Positions 7,073 to 15,078 of a stretch of DNA of 25,807 nt are shown here, piece by piece. This stretch comes from Draconibacterium orientale (GTDB lineage: Bacteria > Bacteroidota > Bacteroidia > Bacteroidales > UBA1556). The stretch covers positions 1-25,807 of the forward strand of contig DZDC01000004.1 of NCBI GenBank assembly GCA_022736595.1, in the 5' to 3' direction. The translations under genes and the position numbers were made by a program. Every line of letters begins with the position of its first letter. The first letter of the stretch is position 1. The notes beneath the pieces are model-generated. The model was not told the origin of the DNA and did not search any database. It worked only from the letters and a program-made list of their open reading frames with translations.

Positions 7073-8590
7073 ATGAGAAAAATTAAGAATGCTTTGGTCT
7101 CAGTATTTCATAAAGAGGGACTGGAAGAGCTTCTGAGGTTGTTGCGTCAACTCGAAATTGAAATTTATTCAACGGGAGGTACCTACGATTACATCATAAG
7201 TCTGGGACTTACGGCCCACAAAGTTGAAGATTTGACTTCTTATCCCAGTATTTTGGGAGGAAGGGTAAAAACATTGCATCCAAAGGTTTTTGGAGGTATT
7301 CTAGCCCGCCGCGAATACAGCTCTGATAAGGAACAATTGGCCAGCTATCAAATTCCTGAATTTGATTTGGTAGTGGTGGATTTATATCCCTTCGAGAAAA
7401 CCATGGAAAGCACCAAAGACGAGGCTGCCATCATTGAGAAAATTGACATTGGAGGCATTTCGTTAATTCGTGCTGCCGCTAAAAATTTCAAAGATGTTAT
7501 TATTGTTCCGAGCAGCGAACACTACAGTCCCATGGTAAACTTGCTCCGCGAAAAGCAAGGAATCAGCCACCTCGACGATCGTAAGTATTTTGCCACACAA
7601 GCTTTTGCAGTGAGCTCCCATTACGACGCTGCCATTTTTAACTATTTCAATGCCAACCAAACATTGAATCAACTTCGCATCAGCCAAAACCATCCCATGT
7701 CCTTGCGTTATGGAGAAAATCCTCATCAAAAAGGGGTTTTTTATGGCAAACTGGACGAGGTGGTGGAACAATTGGCAGGAAAAGAAATTTCGTACAACAA
7801 CTTATTGGACATCGATGCTGCCATTCGGCTTATTCACGATTTTGATCAAACTACTTTTGCCATTCTAAAACACAACAACGCTTGCGGAATTGCAAGCCGT
7901 CCAAGCCTCCTCGAAGCATGGCACAAAGCCCTTGACGGCGATCCCGTTTCGGCCTTTGGTGGTGTTTTGGTTTGTAATCGCACCCTTGACTTGGCAACGG
8001 CAACTGAAGTGGATAAGCTGTTTTATGAAGTACTTATTGCTCCAGAATTTGAACCTAAAGCCATTGAATTACTTTCGAAAAAATCGAGTCGAATTCTCCT
8101 AAAACTGAAAAAATCAGACTTCCCTCAAGCTACTGTGCGTACTGCTCTAAACGGAATCTTGGCACAAGCCCCTGATACCATTGTGGAAGGCAGAGACGAA
8201 CTCCGTGTGGTAACGGATGCTGCCCCCAACAACCTCCAATTTGAGGACTTGCTCTTTGCTATCAAAGTAGTAAAACATACCAAAAGCAATGCTATGGTAA
8301 TTGTTCGCGACCGCCAACTGATTGCCAGTGGCGTGGGCGAAACCAGCCGTGTGGATGCCTTCAGACAAGCCATTGAAAAAGCTAAAAACTTCAACAAAAC
8401 CGTCGAAGGATCGGTTTTGGCAAGTGATGCTTTCTTCCCCTTTGCCGATAATGTTGAAATAGCTTTGAACCATGGCATTAAAACCATAGTTCAACCTGGT
8501 GGTTCAAAACGTGATCAAGACAGTATCGACTTTTGCAATCAACATCAAATGGCGATGTGCTTCACTGGCATTCGCCACTTTAAACACTAG
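7073..8590 (+). CDS. purH: Bifunctional AICAR formyltransferase / IMP cyclohydrolase
   Basis: Product of 505 aa that carries out the last two steps of de novo IMP synthesis. The N-terminal MGS-like cyclohydrolase domain (residues ~1-130) contains STGGTYDYI and LGGRVKTLHPKVFGGILARR. The C-terminal AICARFT domain contains SLRYGENPHQKG, the catalytic lysine-histidine pair K266-H267 in KHNNACGIAS, and SDAFFPFADNVE. The length is normal for the family. The start ATG follows a T/A-rich leader and gives the expected first residues (KNALVSVFHKEGLEELLRLL). mreB starts 33 bp after the stop, so purH may lead the mre genes, an order I recall from other Bacteroidota. Confidence 0.97.
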   Translation: MRKIKNALVSVFHKEGLEELLRLLRQLEIEIYSTGGTYDYIISLGLTAHKVEDLTSYPSILGGRVKTLHPKVFGGILARREYSSDKEQLASYQIPEFDLVVVDLYPFEKTMESTKDEAAIIEKIDIGGISLIRAAAKNFKDVIIVPSSEHYSPMVNLLREKQGISHLDDRKYFATQAFAVSSHYDAAIFNYFNANQTLNQLRISQNHPMSLRYGENPHQKGVFYGKLDEVVEQLAGKEISYNNLLDIDAAIRLIHDFDQTTFAILKHNNACGIASRPSLLEAWHKALDGDPVSAFGGVLVCNRTLDLATATEVDKLFYEVLIAPEFEPKAIELLSKKSSRILLKLKKSDFPQATVRTALNGILAQAPDTIVEGRDELRVVTDAAPNNLQFEDLLFAIKVVKHTKSNAMVIVRDRQLIASGVGETSRVDAFRQAIEKAKNFNKTVEGSVLASDAFFPFADNVEIALNHGIKTIVQPGGSKRDQDSIDFCNQHQMAMCFTGIRHFKH

Positions 8591-8623
8591 AAATTAAATT
8601 TTTAATCTATTATACTCAAGATT

Positions 8624-9646
8624 ATGGGACTCATGTCACTATTTACTAAGGAGATAGCCATCGACTTAGGTACCGCCAACACCATCATCATTCATAATGA
8701 TAAGGTGGTTGTGGACGAACCCTCCATTGTGGCCATCGACCGAAAAACCGAAAAGATTATTGCTGTGGGCAAAAAAGCATTGATGATGCATGGCAAAACC
8801 CACCAAGATATCATTACGATACGTCCGCTACGAGATGGCGTAATTGCCAACTTTCAAGCCGCTGAATTTATGATTAGGGAAATGATTAAGATGATCAACC
8901 CTAAAAAATCATTGTTCCCTCCTAGCCTCAAAATGGTGGTCTGCATTCCTTCGGGCATCACCGAAGTAGAAGAACGCGCCGTACGAGATAGCGCTGAACA
9001 GGCTGGAGCTAAAGAAGTTCGCTTGATCCATGAGCCCATGGCTGCGGCCATCGGTATCGGTATTGACGTACTGGAACCCACTGGAAATATGATTGTGGAT
9101 ATCGGGGGGGGGACTTCCGAAATTGCCGTTATTGCCTTGGGAGGAATTGTAAACAATACATCCATCCGCATCGCAGGAGACGACTTCAATGCCGATATTG
9201 TGGAGTATATGCGTAAGCATCATAACATCAATGTGGGAGAACGTACGGCAGAGCGCATCAAAATTGAGGTGGGTGCCGCCACCACCGATTTGGAAAACCC
9301 ACCCGAAGATTTTGCAGTTCATGGACGCGATATGCTTACCGGTATTCCTAAGGAAATATTGGTGAACTACGTTGAAATTGCAGGTGCTTTGGATAAATCC
9401 ATTTCTAAAATCGAAGCCGCTGTATTGAATGCCCTCGAGAACACACCTCCAGAACTTTCTGCAGACATTTTCCGTACTGGAATTTACCTCGCTGGAGGAG
9501 GCTCGTTGCTCAGAGGTCTCGACAAACGGATTCACCTACGCACCAAACTTCCGGTGCACGTGGCTGAAGATCCATTGAGAGCAGTGGCTCGCGGTACTGG
9601 CATCGCGTTGAAAAACTTTGATAAATTTACCTTCTTAATTAAATAA
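8624..9646 (+). CDS. mreB: Rod-shape determining actin homologue MreB
   Basis: Product of 340 aa, the standard MreB length. MreB polymerises on the inner face of the membrane and directs lateral wall synthesis. ATP-binding motifs are present: phosphate 1 AIDLGTANTII (residues ~13-23), phosphate 2 DIGGGTSEIAVIALGG (~161-176), and the adenosine motif LAGGGSLLRGLDKRI near the C-terminus. The N-terminal MGLMSLFTKEIAIDLGT fits a membrane-touching start. An oddity is a run of nine G at 9104-9112 encoding the three glycines of phosphate 2, in an otherwise AT-rich gene. It is followed by a strong hairpin before mreC. Confidence 0.98.
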   Translation: MGLMSLFTKEIAIDLGTANTIIIHNDKVVVDEPSIVAIDRKTEKIIAVGKKALMMHGKTHQDIITIRPLRDGVIANFQAAEFMIREMIKMINPKKSLFPPSLKMVVCIPSGITEVEERAVRDSAEQAGAKEVRLIHEPMAAAIGIGIDVLEPTGNMIVDIGGGTSEIAVIALGGIVNNTSIRIAGDDFNADIVEYMRKHHNINVGERTAERIKIEVGAATTDLENPPEDFAVHGRDMLTGIPKEILVNYVEIAGALDKSISKIEAAVLNALENTPPELSADIFRTGIYLAGGGSLLRGLDKRIHLRTKLPVHVAEDPLRAVARGTGIALKNFDKFTFLIK

Positions 9647-9660
9647 AAAGACCATCAATC

Positions 9661-9717
9661 CATTGCCATGATTTGAAAGAACCACCTTAGGGTGGTGCAT
9701 TTTTGGTCGTGGCAATG
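9661..9717 (+). terminator. 57-nt long hairpin between mreB and mreC (terminator or regulatory RNA)
   Basis: The inner hairpin ACCACC (9681-9686), TTAG, GGTGGT (9691-9696) is followed by GCATTTTT, like an intrinsic terminator 34 bp after mreB. An outer stem encloses it: CATTGCCA (9661-9668) pairs perfectly with TGGCAATG (9710-9717) and continues inward through G-C, A-T and G-T pairs to about 9673/9705. The A-rich run at 9676-9679 can then pair with the T run at 9700-9702. The whole element thus folds as one imperfect hairpin ending about 47 bases before mreC. It may attenuate transcription, setting MreC/MreD below MreB, or protect an mRNA end. The fold is read by eye. Confidence 0.65.
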
Positions 9718-9763
9718 TTGTTTTAATTTCCATTACCTAGATTTAAAGAATAAAAATTTACCC

Positions 9764-10594
9764 ATGAAAAACTTGATTCAATTTCTGATCAAGCATGCTT
9801 TTATCTTTGTTTTCTTACTCTTGGAAGTAATCTCCATTCTATTGATCGTAGCCAACAATTCCTTTCAACGTACTGCCTTCATCAGTGCTTCCAACGGATT
9901 TACCTCGGGCATTCTTGAGGCCTCCAGCAACGTTACCGACTACATTGGGCTCAAAGAAAAAAACCTTCAACTAGCCAACGAAAATGCCCTATTACGCTCC
10001 AAACTGAAAGAGTCGTTTCTGCAAGGGCCGGATAGCTTTGTTACCAAAATTGACACCAGCTTACGCCAGTTTTACATTTATACCCAGGCTTTTGTAATTA
10101 CCAACAGCGTTCAACGGCGCAACAATTATCTTATTCTCAACAAGGGTCGTCGCCACGGTATCGAACCCGAAATGGGAGTGATCGCATCCAACGGGGTGGT
10201 TGGAATTGTGAATGAAGTTTCTGAAGAATTTTGCAGCGTAATCTCAGTTTTACATAAGAAATCAGCCATTGATGCAAAAATTAGCAGCAACGGATATACC
10301 GGCACCATAAGTTGGCCAGGAGGATTATATACGCTGGGCAACCTCGACAATATTCCCAGTCATGCCGAATTAAAAGTGGGCGATACCTTGCTTACTAGTG
10401 GCAATTCAGCCATATTTCCTCCCAACATTCCCATTGGAATAATTCAGAAATTTGAACTCAAAAAGGGCAGTAGCTTCTTTAGTGTTAGGTTTCGATTTTT
10501 GCTTGATTTCAACCGATTGGATCATGTTTATATAATAAAGAATATGAAACAAGAAGAACTTTTAAAGCTTATGGGAGGGTTTGAAAATGACTAA
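9764..10594 (+). CDS. mreC: Rod shape-determining protein MreC
   Basis: Product of 276 aa. MreC links cytoplasmic MreB to periplasmic wall synthesis. One membrane helix sits at residues ~10-30 (KHAFIFVFLLLEVISILLIVA), then a coiled coil at ~60-85 (LKEKNLQLANENALLRSKLKE), then the two beta domains (GIEPEMGVIASNGVVGIV, VLHKKSAIDAKISSNGYTGTISWPGG, KVGDTLLTSGNSAIFPPNIPIGII). The ATG at 9764 is chosen because a longer reading frame from 9692 would begin inside the hairpin and add unrelated residues before the signal-anchor. The 3' end overlaps mreD by eight bases. Confidence 0.95.
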   Translation: MKNLIQFLIKHAFIFVFLLLEVISILLIVANNSFQRTAFISASNGFTSGILEASSNVTDYIGLKEKNLQLANENALLRSKLKESFLQGPDSFVTKIDTSLRQFYIYTQAFVITNSVQRRNNYLILNKGRRHGIEPEMGVIASNGVVGIVNEVSEEFCSVISVLHKKSAIDAKISSNGYTGTISWPGGLYTLGNLDNIPSHAELKVGDTLLTSGNSAIFPPNIPIGIIQKFELKKGSSFFSVRFRFLLDFNRLDHVYIIKNMKQEELLKLMGGFEND

Positions 10595-11105
10595 ACTCTA
10601 CTTAAAAAATACACTTCGCTTTTTTACACTGATAGCTGTCCAATTATTGGTATTCAACAATTTAGGTCTATTTGGTTACATCAATCCAATGGTATATCCT
10701 CTTTTCATCCTACTGTTGCCTTTCGAAATTTCAGGTATTGTGGTGCTCTTTCTGGGTTTTACCTTGGGCTTAACTTTAGACTTATTTACAGGCAGCGTTG
10801 GCTTACATGCCGCTGCCACCACATTCTTGGCATTTATGCGACCCGTTTCCCTTCGTATTATTGCCTCTCCTCGAGAGTTTGAAGCAGGAATTGAACCCGG
10901 AATCAACGACTTGGGTTATCGCTGGTTTATTTCCAATACTTTGTTTTTAATATTGATGCACCACTTCTTTTATTTCACATTGGAGGCTTTCAATTTCAGT
11001 GAAGTAGGTTCCATTTTGTTGCGTACTGTGCTCACCTCATTGGTGAGTGTAACCTTGATTGTTTTGCTGAATTTGCTGTTCAAGCCATCTCTTAAACGAA
11101 AATAA
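10587..11105 (+). CDS. mreD: Rod shape-determining membrane protein MreD
   Basis: Product of 172 aa, polytopic with about five hydrophobic segments: LRFFTLIAVQLLVFN, PLFILLLPFEISGIVVLFLGFTLGLTLDLF, FISNTLFLILMHHFFYF and VLTSLVSVTLIVLLNLLF. The size, hydrophobicity and position after mreBC identify it as MreD, the membrane partner of MreC. The ATG at 10587 lies eight bases after GGAGG, an unusually good Shine-Dalgarno-like sequence for this phylum, although it also encodes mreC residues. An upstream TTG at 10581 is less likely. The eight-base overlap with mreC indicates coupled translation. mrdA (PBP2) and rodA, often next in line, are not here. Confidence 0.9.
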   Translation: MTKLYLKNTLRFFTLIAVQLLVFNNLGLFGYINPMVYPLFILLLPFEISGIVVLFLGFTLGLTLDLFTGSVGLHAAATTFLAFMRPVSLRIIASPREFEAGIEPGINDLGYRWFISNTLFLILMHHFFYFTLEAFNFSEVGSILLRTVLTSLVSVTLIVLLNLLFKPSLKRK

Positions 11106-11182
11106 AGCTGTGACATCGCTTCTCTTATTAAGCATTTATAAAATCAATCTTAAATCCAAGTTTTTAATCATCTCTTAGCCCT

Positions 11183-11665
11183 ATGAATCAAATAGTCTTA
11201 AAATCGAGCCTTGCTTTGCTATTGATACTCTCCATTTTTGCCTGCAAACAAGAGCCAATAAGTCAAGAAATTCAATGGACACACCATTTTGAAAACCAAG
11301 AGTGGGATCCCTTTACCAACATCGAGTTTGATACCACATTTAAGGATACCGAAACCGCTTACGGATTGGTATTAGAAATTACCTTAAGCTCAGAATATAA
11401 TCAAGATGTTTTTTCTTTTGGCACCACCCAAAGCACCGATGCAGGTGAATCGATTTTTATCCCTTCGCGCACGCCTGTGAAAAACCCAAAAGGAGCATTC
11501 ATTGCAAAGCCCAACAGTGAAGGCTTGTACGTTTATCAGAACATCATCAATCCATCGGTATATTTTTCAAAAGATCAAACGTACACCTTCAGTTTACAGA
11601 ATTTATCAAATAAATACGATAATTTTGGTGTGGTAAAAATGAAATTCGCTATTCGTAAAAATTAA
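11183..11665 (+). CDS. Putative lipoprotein, possibly GldH-like
   Basis: Product of 160 aa with a lipoprotein signal peptide (LLLILSIFACKQE, lipobox cysteine at residue 21). The mature part is beta-rich. It starts with HFENQEWDPFTNIEFDTTFKDTETAYGLVLEIT and ends YTFSLQNLSNKYDNFGVVKMKFAIRKN. Length, lipid anchor, the early W...F-D pattern and the ending in a short beta pair resemble GldH, a lipoprotein of the gliding and type IX secretion machinery, but the match is from memory and weak. If it is not GldH it is an unclassified envelope lipoprotein. uvrC starts three bases after the stop, so the two share a transcript. Confidence 0.75.
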   Translation: MNQIVLKSSLALLLILSIFACKQEPISQEIQWTHHFENQEWDPFTNIEFDTTFKDTETAYGLVLEITLSSEYNQDVFSFGTTQSTDAGESIFIPSRTPVKNPKGAFIAKPNSEGLYVYQNIINPSVYFSKDQTYTFSLQNLSNKYDNFGVVKMKFAIRKN

Positions 11666-11668
11666 TAA

Positions 11669-13498
11669 ATGGCTCAAGCCAATCCCAAATACGCTGATGG
11701 AATTGCCAAAACCTTGGCTATCCTACCCAATAAGCCCGGAGTATATCAATATTTTGACGGATCAGGAAAAATAATCTATGTAGGAAAAGCCAAAAACCTC
11801 AAAAATAGGGTGAGTAGCTACTTCAATAACGACACCCAACACGGAGCCAAAATCACCTACTTAGTGCGTCAAATTTCACGTATTGAACTTGTTGTGGTTG
11901 AAACAGAAATTGATGCTCTGCTTCTCGAAAACAACCTTATCAAAAAACACCAGCCCCGTTACAACGTGCTGATGAAGGACGACAAAACGTATCCATGGAT
12001 TATTTTGAAAAAGGAGGCCTTTCCGAGAGTATTTTTCACACGATATATCGTTCGTGATGGTAGCCAGTATTTTGGGCCTTATGCCTCAGGTAAAATGATG
12101 CATACCATGCTCGATCTTATTCGGCAGTTGTTTCCCCTGCGTACCTGCAAACTCTCGCTCACCCCTCAAAACATTGAAGCCAAAAAATTTAAAGTTTGCC
12201 TTGAATATCATATTGGTAAATGCAATGCTCCATGTATTGGCAATGAATCGGAATCAGAATATGAAATTTATATCGACGCAATTAAAAACTTGCTTAAAGG
12301 TAACATCCATGAGGTAAAAACCGCACTGAAAAAGCAAATGATGCAGTATGCCCAAAGCATGGAGTTTGAAAAAGCCCAAATCCTAAAAATTAAGTATGAA
12401 GCCTTAGAGCGCTATCAAAGCAAATCCATAGTGGTGAGCACTTATTTAAAAGATGCCGATGTATTTAGCATCATCAGCGATGAAAAGTCGGGCTATGTCA
12501 ATTATCTAAAGGTAATTGGAGGAGCTGTGGTGCAGGCCCATTCCATCGAGATTCGTAAAAAACTAGAAGAAACCGATGAGGAACTTCTAACCCTCGCTGT
12601 GATGGACTTACGAGAACGTTTTGCCAGCCAAAGTCAAGAAGTGATTGTACCTATTGAACTGGGAATTGAAATACCAAACTTTCAGATTACAGTACCTCAA
12701 AGGGGGGATAAGAAAAAACTCTTAGAACTTTCGGAGCGAAATGTCAAATACTTTAAACTCGAATTACACAGAAAATCGGAATTGGTAGATCCCGAAAGGC
12801 ACAGCAATCGCATTTTAAGTCAGATGCAAAAGGACCTGCGAATGGAGGTTCTCCCCTATCATTTAGAGTGTTTTGACAACTCCAATATGCAAGGTGACCA
12901 TGCCGTTGCTGCCTGTGTGGTATTCAAAAATGCTAAACCAAGCAAAGCCGATTATCGCCACTTTAATATTAAAACGGTGGAGGGGCCTAACGATTTCGCC
13001 AGTATGGAAGAGATTATTCTACGCCGCTATACCCGCATGCTGAATGAAGGAGTACCACTGCCCCAACTCGTAATTATTGATGGGGGAAAAGGACAACTTT
13101 CTTCGGCCATGGAAAGTTTCGAGAAGCTTGGTCTTCGCGGAAAAATTACCGTGATTGGCATTGCAAAAAAACTTGAAGAATTGTATTACCCTGGGGATAA
13201 CATTCCATTGTATCTCGACAAAAACTCAGAAACCCTAAAAGTAATTCAGCAAGCCCGTGACGAAGCCCATCGCTTTGGGATAACCCATTACCGCAAAAAA
13301 CACCAAAAATCTCTGATCCGAACTCAACTCACCGATATCGATGGTTTTGGCCAAGCCACAGCCGAGAAACTTCTTAAAAAATTCAAGTCGGTAAAGGGAG
13401 TCCACGAAGCCGGTTTTGATGCGTGGACTACCCTAATCGGCCCCCACAAAGCAAAGATTCTCTTACAATTTTTTGAAGCTGAAAACGCTAAAAAGTAA
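11669..13498 (+). CDS. uvrC: Excinuclease ABC subunit C
   Basis: Product of 609 aa, full length. UvrC makes both incisions around DNA lesions in nucleotide excision repair. The GIY-YIG nuclease (residues ~18-95) shows KPGVYQYFDGSGKIIYVGKAKNLKNRV, for the 3' incision. Conserved cysteines lie in CKLSL...VCLEYHIGKCNAPC, the region reported to hold an iron-sulfur cluster in E. coli. A UVR motif (MMQYAQSMEFEKAQILKIKYEALE) contacts UvrB. The RNase H-like 5' nuclease core contains ECFDNSNMQGDHAVAACVVF and LVIIDGGKGQLSSA. Helix-hairpin-helix motifs end the protein (LTDIDGFGQATAEKLLKKFKSVKGV). A terminator overlaps the stop. Confidence 0.97.
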   Translation: MAQANPKYADGIAKTLAILPNKPGVYQYFDGSGKIIYVGKAKNLKNRVSSYFNNDTQHGAKITYLVRQISRIELVVVETEIDALLLENNLIKKHQPRYNVLMKDDKTYPWIILKKEAFPRVFFTRYIVRDGSQYFGPYASGKMMHTMLDLIRQLFPLRTCKLSLTPQNIEAKKFKVCLEYHIGKCNAPCIGNESESEYEIYIDAIKNLLKGNIHEVKTALKKQMMQYAQSMEFEKAQILKIKYEALERYQSKSIVVSTYLKDADVFSIISDEKSGYVNYLKVIGGAVVQAHSIEIRKKLEETDEELLTLAVMDLRERFASQSQEVIVPIELGIEIPNFQITVPQRGDKKKLLELSERNVKYFKLELHRKSELVDPERHSNRILSQMQKDLRMEVLPYHLECFDNSNMQGDHAVAACVVFKNAKPSKADYRHFNIKTVEGPNDFASMEEIILRRYTRMLNEGVPLPQLVIIDGGKGQLSSAMESFEKLGLRGKITVIGIAKKLEELYYPGDNIPLYLDKNSETLKVIQQARDEAHRFGITHYRKKHQKSLIRTQLTDIDGFGQATAEKLLKKFKSVKGVHEAGFDAWTTLIGPHKAKILLQFFEAENAKK

Positions 13499-13527
13499 AA
13501 GCCCGAAACTTTCATTCCGGGACTTTT
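13497..13527. terminator. Bidirectional intrinsic terminator between uvrC and LVIVD gene
   Basis: AAAAGCCCG (13497-13505) pairs with CGGG-A-CTTTT (13518-13527) around a 12-base loop, with one bulged A. T-rich ends lie on both strands. It overlaps the last bases of uvrC and lies 72 bp after the convergent LVIVD gene, so it can stop transcription from both sides. Confidence 0.75.
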
Positions 13528-13598
13528 TGAGTTTATAGGGTGTAGATAATTAGGTTCTAAACTTAATGGGTTGGCTTATCGGGAGTTCTAAAACCCTC

Positions 13599-14387
13599 TT
13601 ATTTAATTGCAAGCGTTGAAATGAGATTAAACCCGGTTACATTGTTATACTCCAATTGATAAAATCCATTGTCACCAATCACGTACACTTTATCTTGCCA
13701 TAAAATCACGTCATTGGCAGTAAAGCCCGATTGTTGAAATCCTCCCACTACCACATTGCTTTGATTATATGGATCGGTCAGTAATCGTGTGTCGTAGAGC
13801 TTCAAACCAGCAGTACCATGACATACAAAAAGAAGGGTATCCTTTAAATCCAATCCAAAAGGATTCGTATCAGTAAACTGACTCTTAACCAAATATGGTG
13901 AATTAATGTTTTGAATGTTGACAATATCAATTTGTCCGTTGGTGGTAACCCATCTGCCGCACTGATTAGAACTATGCAAGGTAATAAAAGCAAAATCTTC
14001 GTTAGCAACCACAGGATCGCAAGCAGAGATATGGGTAAAATTGGAAATAAAATTAGGCTGAGCGGGGTTTTGTAAACCGTAAACATACATTCCCGACATA
14101 CTGCCAATAAACAGATGTTCGCCAAAAGGATAAATGGTTTCGATGTCCATGCCTACATTTGCTGTATTTAAAAATGCTGGATTGCTAGGATTTGAAATAT
14201 CATAAACCTTTAAAGTACTATTATCTACCACGTAAAGGTAATTTCCTTTGGTAACCATGCGCGCTGTACTGCCGCTTTTGCCATCAATTGGATTGGACTT
14301 ATCATAATTAGCATCATAATCCTTACTACAAGCAAATACAAACAGAGTCAAAAAAATTGAAAGAAAGAAGTAAATTCTGTTGTTCAT
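13599..14387 (-). CDS. LVIVD-repeat lipoprotein, C-terminal-type part
   Basis: Product of 262 aa from the ATG at 14387; an ATG three codons earlier (14396) is possible. The lipoprotein signal is MNNRIYFFLSIFLTLFVFACSKD. The mature part is built of beta-propeller-like LVIVD repeats: GNYLYVVDNSTLKVYDISNPSNPAFL, GEHLFIGSMSGMYVYGLQNPAQPNFI, DFAFITLHSS...IDIVNIQNINSPYLV, TLLFVCHGTAGLKLYDTRL and DKVYVIGDNGFYQLEYNNVTGF. Such proteins are surface or periplasmic in Bacteroidota; their ligand is unknown. It lies 51 bp downstream of a second LVIVD lipoprotein that looks like the missing N-terminal half of the same family. Confidence 0.82.
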   Translation of the reverse strand: MNNRIYFFLSIFLTLFVFACSKDYDANYDKSNPIDGKSGSTARMVTKGNYLYVVDNSTLKVYDISNPSNPAFLNTANVGMDIETIYPFGEHLFIGSMSGMYVYGLQNPAQPNFISNFTHISACDPVVANEDFAFITLHSSNQCGRWVTTNGQIDIVNIQNINSPYLVKSQFTDTNPFGLDLKDTLLFVCHGTAGLKLYDTRLLTDPYNQSNVVVGGFQQSGFTANDVILWQDKVYVIGDNGFYQLEYNNVTGFNLISTLAIK

Positions 14388-14438
14388 TCGGTACATATTA
14401 TTTTCTATAGATTTTCTAAACGATTTATAGTCTAATTC

Positions 14439-14960
14439 TTAACGGTAACACTTGGGATTATGAAGGTTTTCTTTTACCCAACCAATTACATAGCCCTTGG
14501 TGGTATCCACGCATTCAAAATATCCGTTACCGTATAGTGGATACATTTGATCATCCATTGGGAAAGTATTTTTTAAACGATTAATCAAGGTAATTTGCGT
14601 TGGATTGCTAATATCCAAGCTTATCAAATCGCTAAAATTATTGGCTAATAGAACGCCATTTTTTACCACCACATCGCTCACTCCAGGAATTTGGATAAAA
14701 GCCGATTTTTGAGGATGATATGGATCGGTATTATCAATGATATGAATTCCGCTTCCATTATCGGTGATGAAGATAAAATTTTGATAAAGAAACATTTTTC
14801 CAGGGCTTTTAAAGGAGGTAGGAGCTTGGCTCGAAACCTCAAAAGCACCCGACTTGGCAACATAAACAGGTTTGTAGCCCACAACGTCCAAATCACCAGC
14901 TTTATCTCCGCATGAGGACAAAATAAGAATGAAAAAAAATAAACTTAATACGCTCTTCAT
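14439..14960 (-). CDS. LVIVD-repeat lipoprotein, N-terminal-type part
   Basis: Product of 173 aa with a lipoprotein signal (MKSVLSLFFFILILSSCGDK, lipobox LSSC). The mature part has YKPVYVAKSGAFE, then LVIVD-type repeats (YQNFIFITDNGSGIHIIDNTDPYHPQKSAFIQIPG and NGVLLANNFSDLISLDISNPTQITLINRLKNTFP), and ends DTTKGYVIGWVKE. As I recall the family, this is the first half of a longer protein whose second half matches the next gene downstream. Here each half has its own lipid anchor. It is the first gene of the pair; an inverted repeat lies 36 bp upstream. Function unknown. Confidence 0.78.
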   Translation of the reverse strand: MKSVLSLFFFILILSSCGDKAGDLDVVGYKPVYVAKSGAFEVSSQAPTSFKSPGKMFLYQNFIFITDNGSGIHIIDNTDPYHPQKSAFIQIPGVSDVVVKNGVLLANNFSDLISLDISNPTQITLINRLKNTFPMDDQMYPLYGNGYFECVDTTKGYVIGWVKENLHNPKCYR

Positions 14961-14996
14961 TGAGTAAAATTTAATGTTTTTTTCGATAAAAGGAAA

Positions 14997-15015
14997 CTGA
15001 AATTATAGATTTCAG
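14997..15015. repeat. Inverted repeat upstream of LVIVD lipoprotein genes
   Basis: CTGAAAT (14997-15003) and ATTTCAG (15009-15015) are perfect 7-bp arms around TATAG, 36 bp upstream of the minus-strand lipoprotein start. The position fits an operator in a promoter region, though no clear -7 box is visible on the minus strand here. Confidence 0.4.
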
Positions 15016-15078
15016 ATAGGTCAAAAAAAGCCGTAGAACCAATTATCGATAGTGGCAGGATAATTCTGCAAAATGCTT

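Noticed and set aside
8909..9535. 208-codon open frame antisense to mreB
   Set aside because: Entirely inside the well-conserved mreB gene, with no start context or domain.
9692..9763. N-terminal extension of mreC from an upstream GTG
   Set aside because: It would start inside the hairpin and put 24 unrelated residues before the membrane helix; ATG 9764 fits the family.
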